A stretch of 6,577 nucleotides of DNA from assembly GCA_029777145.1 (NCBI GenBank), contig JAKOSS010000322.1:1-6577 (forward strand), written 5' to 3'. The position numbers were made by a program, and so were the translations under genes. Positions 6,048 through 6,577 of the stretch are shown here, piece after piece; the first letter of the stretch is position 1, and every line of letters starts with the position of its first letter. The notes beneath the pieces were generated by a model. That model was not told where the DNA came from, did not search any database, and saw nothing but the letters and a program-made list of their open reading frames with translations. This DNA comes from Acidobacteriota bacterium. Its GTDB lineage: Bacteria > Acidobacteriota > Blastocatellia > Pyrinomonadales > Pyrinomonadaceae.

Positions 6048-6075
6048 CACCGCCGAGGCGCGGAGACACCGAGAT
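6048..6075 (+). repeat. Short intergenic element of the 'accgccgaggcgcggagacaccgaga' kind
   Basis: A purine-biased run with spaced GAG/GGAG units. By recall, very similar sequences (CCGCAGAGGCGCAGAGACGCAGAG and relatives) are dispersed between genes in Acidobacteriota, Planctomycetota and some other phyla. Only one copy is present in the window, so its repeat status rests on recognition, not on a second copy here. Confidence 0.45.
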
Positions 6076-6107
6076 CTCAAGACGGCCGAATCCTGAATGA
6101 AATGCTT

Positions 6108-6112
6108 GGAGG
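6108..6112 (+). promoter_or_regulatory. Shine-Dalgarno GGAGG for the secreted protein
   Basis: GGAGG with a 5-nt spacer to ATG 6118. It is the only textbook ribosome-binding site in the window and decides the start of a gene whose 3' end is missing. It contrasts with def, which lacks one. Confidence 0.8.
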
Positions 6113-6117
6113 TTAAT

Positions 6118-6577
6118 ATGAATCGAATTTTCCTCATTTTCACTGTTTTGATACTCACGTCGTCGGTGTTTTCGCAAACGGTCTCCACAGAAGACCGCCG
6201 GCAGGAACTGCAGAAGCAGATCTCGTCGGGCCTGATCGAGAACCGCATGGCGGACGTCGTCAAAGCCGGGACCGAATTGGTTGAGATCGAGAAAGGTCTC
6301 GGCGAGGCGAACATCGCCAATTATGCGTTGGCATTGACAAATCTCGCGCTTTGGAAAGAGCGACTCACCGGAACCACCTCGTCGGATCTGTCGGCAAACG
6401 TGCGGTGGGCCCGCAATTCCGTCTCCGGACTCGATCCAAAAGCGTTCGAGGATCTGATACGACTCAAATCTGAGATCATAAGCCACTTTGAAGAGGTCGT
6501 CGGTCTTTATCGGAGCAAGCTGAACGATCCGATTCAACTCAGCTCGATCTTGTTGGAATACGGCGACTTTCGATGCC
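6118..6577 (+). CDS. Secreted protein with signal peptide, possibly TPR-like (3' end outside window)
   Basis: The frame opens at ATG 6118 and stays open to the window end, giving 153 residues of a longer protein. GGAGG at 6108-6112 lies 5 nt upstream and fixes the start. Residues 1-19 (MNRIFLIFTVLILTSSVFS) form a signal peptide with a likely signal peptidase I cut after S19 (V-F-S before Q20); there is no lipobox cysteine. The mature part is charged and predicted helical, with ANIANYALALTNLALWKERL at 64-83 resembling a tetratricopeptide or kinesin-light-chain-like helix pair, and a further helical stretch near 109-134. By recall, Acidobacteriota encode many signal-peptide/TPR proteins, some with a C-terminal TonB-like domain, but nothing here shows one. 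Function is unknown. It is separated from def by a 195-nt repeat spacer and probably has its own transcription. Confidence 0.8.
   Translation, partial: MNRIFLIFTVLILTSSVFSQTVSTEDRRQELQKQISSGLIENRMADVVKAGTELVEIEKGLGEANIANYALALTNLALWKERLTGTTSSDLSANVRWARNSVSGLDPKAFEDLIRLKSEIISHFEEVVGLYRSKLNDPIQLSSILLEYGDFRC

Noticed and set aside
5440..6537. 365-codon minus-strand ORF covering def, the repeat spacer and the secreted-protein gene
   Set aside because: It runs antisense through a certain def gene and through heptad repeats (giving the 'PPKGGTPN' type of spurious peptide). It has no recognisable domain.

Overview
The window is a stretch of a moderately high-GC bacterial chromosome, and every real gene lies on the + strand. 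The best guess for the source is an Acidobacteriota bacterium of the Blastocatellia/Pyrinomonadaceae type. This rests on intergenic heptanucleotide repeats of the GGATTTTG/CAAGATC kind, the short 'GGCGCGGAGACACCGAGA' intergenic repeat, and the style of the envelope genes. It is an inference from sequence style, not a phylogenetic placement.

Positions 1-5328 read as one compact, co-directional operon that enters the window already in progress. The order is: the 3' end of a polysaccharide-deacetylase-like gene; a UbiA-superfamily membrane prenyltransferase of the decaprenyl-phosphate phosphoribosyltransferase type; a GT39/PMT-type GT-C membrane glycosyltransferase; a zinc-ribbon SAM methyltransferase; a second, different GT39-type glycosyltransferase; and a 69-residue zinc-ribbon protein. 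Junctions are 5 nt, a 4-nt GTGA overlap, 0 nt, 6 nt and a 4-nt ATGA overlap, so translational coupling is likely. Together the genes suggest a polyprenyl-phosphate-linked sugar pathway. UbiA would load a phosphopentose (or related group) on a lipid carrier, the GT-C enzymes would transfer lipid-linked sugars on the outer face of the membrane, and the deacetylase and methyltransferase would modify the glycan or its precursors. The acceptor and sugar cannot be read from this window.

Positions 5329-5436 form a repeat-rich spacer. Four heptads of GATTTTG type on the left face four of AAGATCM type on the right. They are complementary if G-U pairs are allowed, and the right-hand array runs to within one base of the next start codon. 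That gene (5437-5922) is peptide deformylase (def), a housekeeping enzyme with all three catalytic motifs. Positions 5923-6117 are a second repeat spacer, with two direct GGAWTTS heptad arrays around a small GC hairpin, followed by the 'GGCGCGGAGACACCGAGA' element. From 6118 to the window end is the 5' part of a secreted protein with a clear signal peptide and a textbook Shine-Dalgarno. It is probably helical/TPR-like, and its function is not identified.

No tRNA, rRNA, CRISPR array, insertion sequence or integrase was seen. The most unusual material is the repeat architecture around def and the coupled small zinc-ribbon gene at the operon's end. The glycan operon is a plausible but incompletely visible envelope system.
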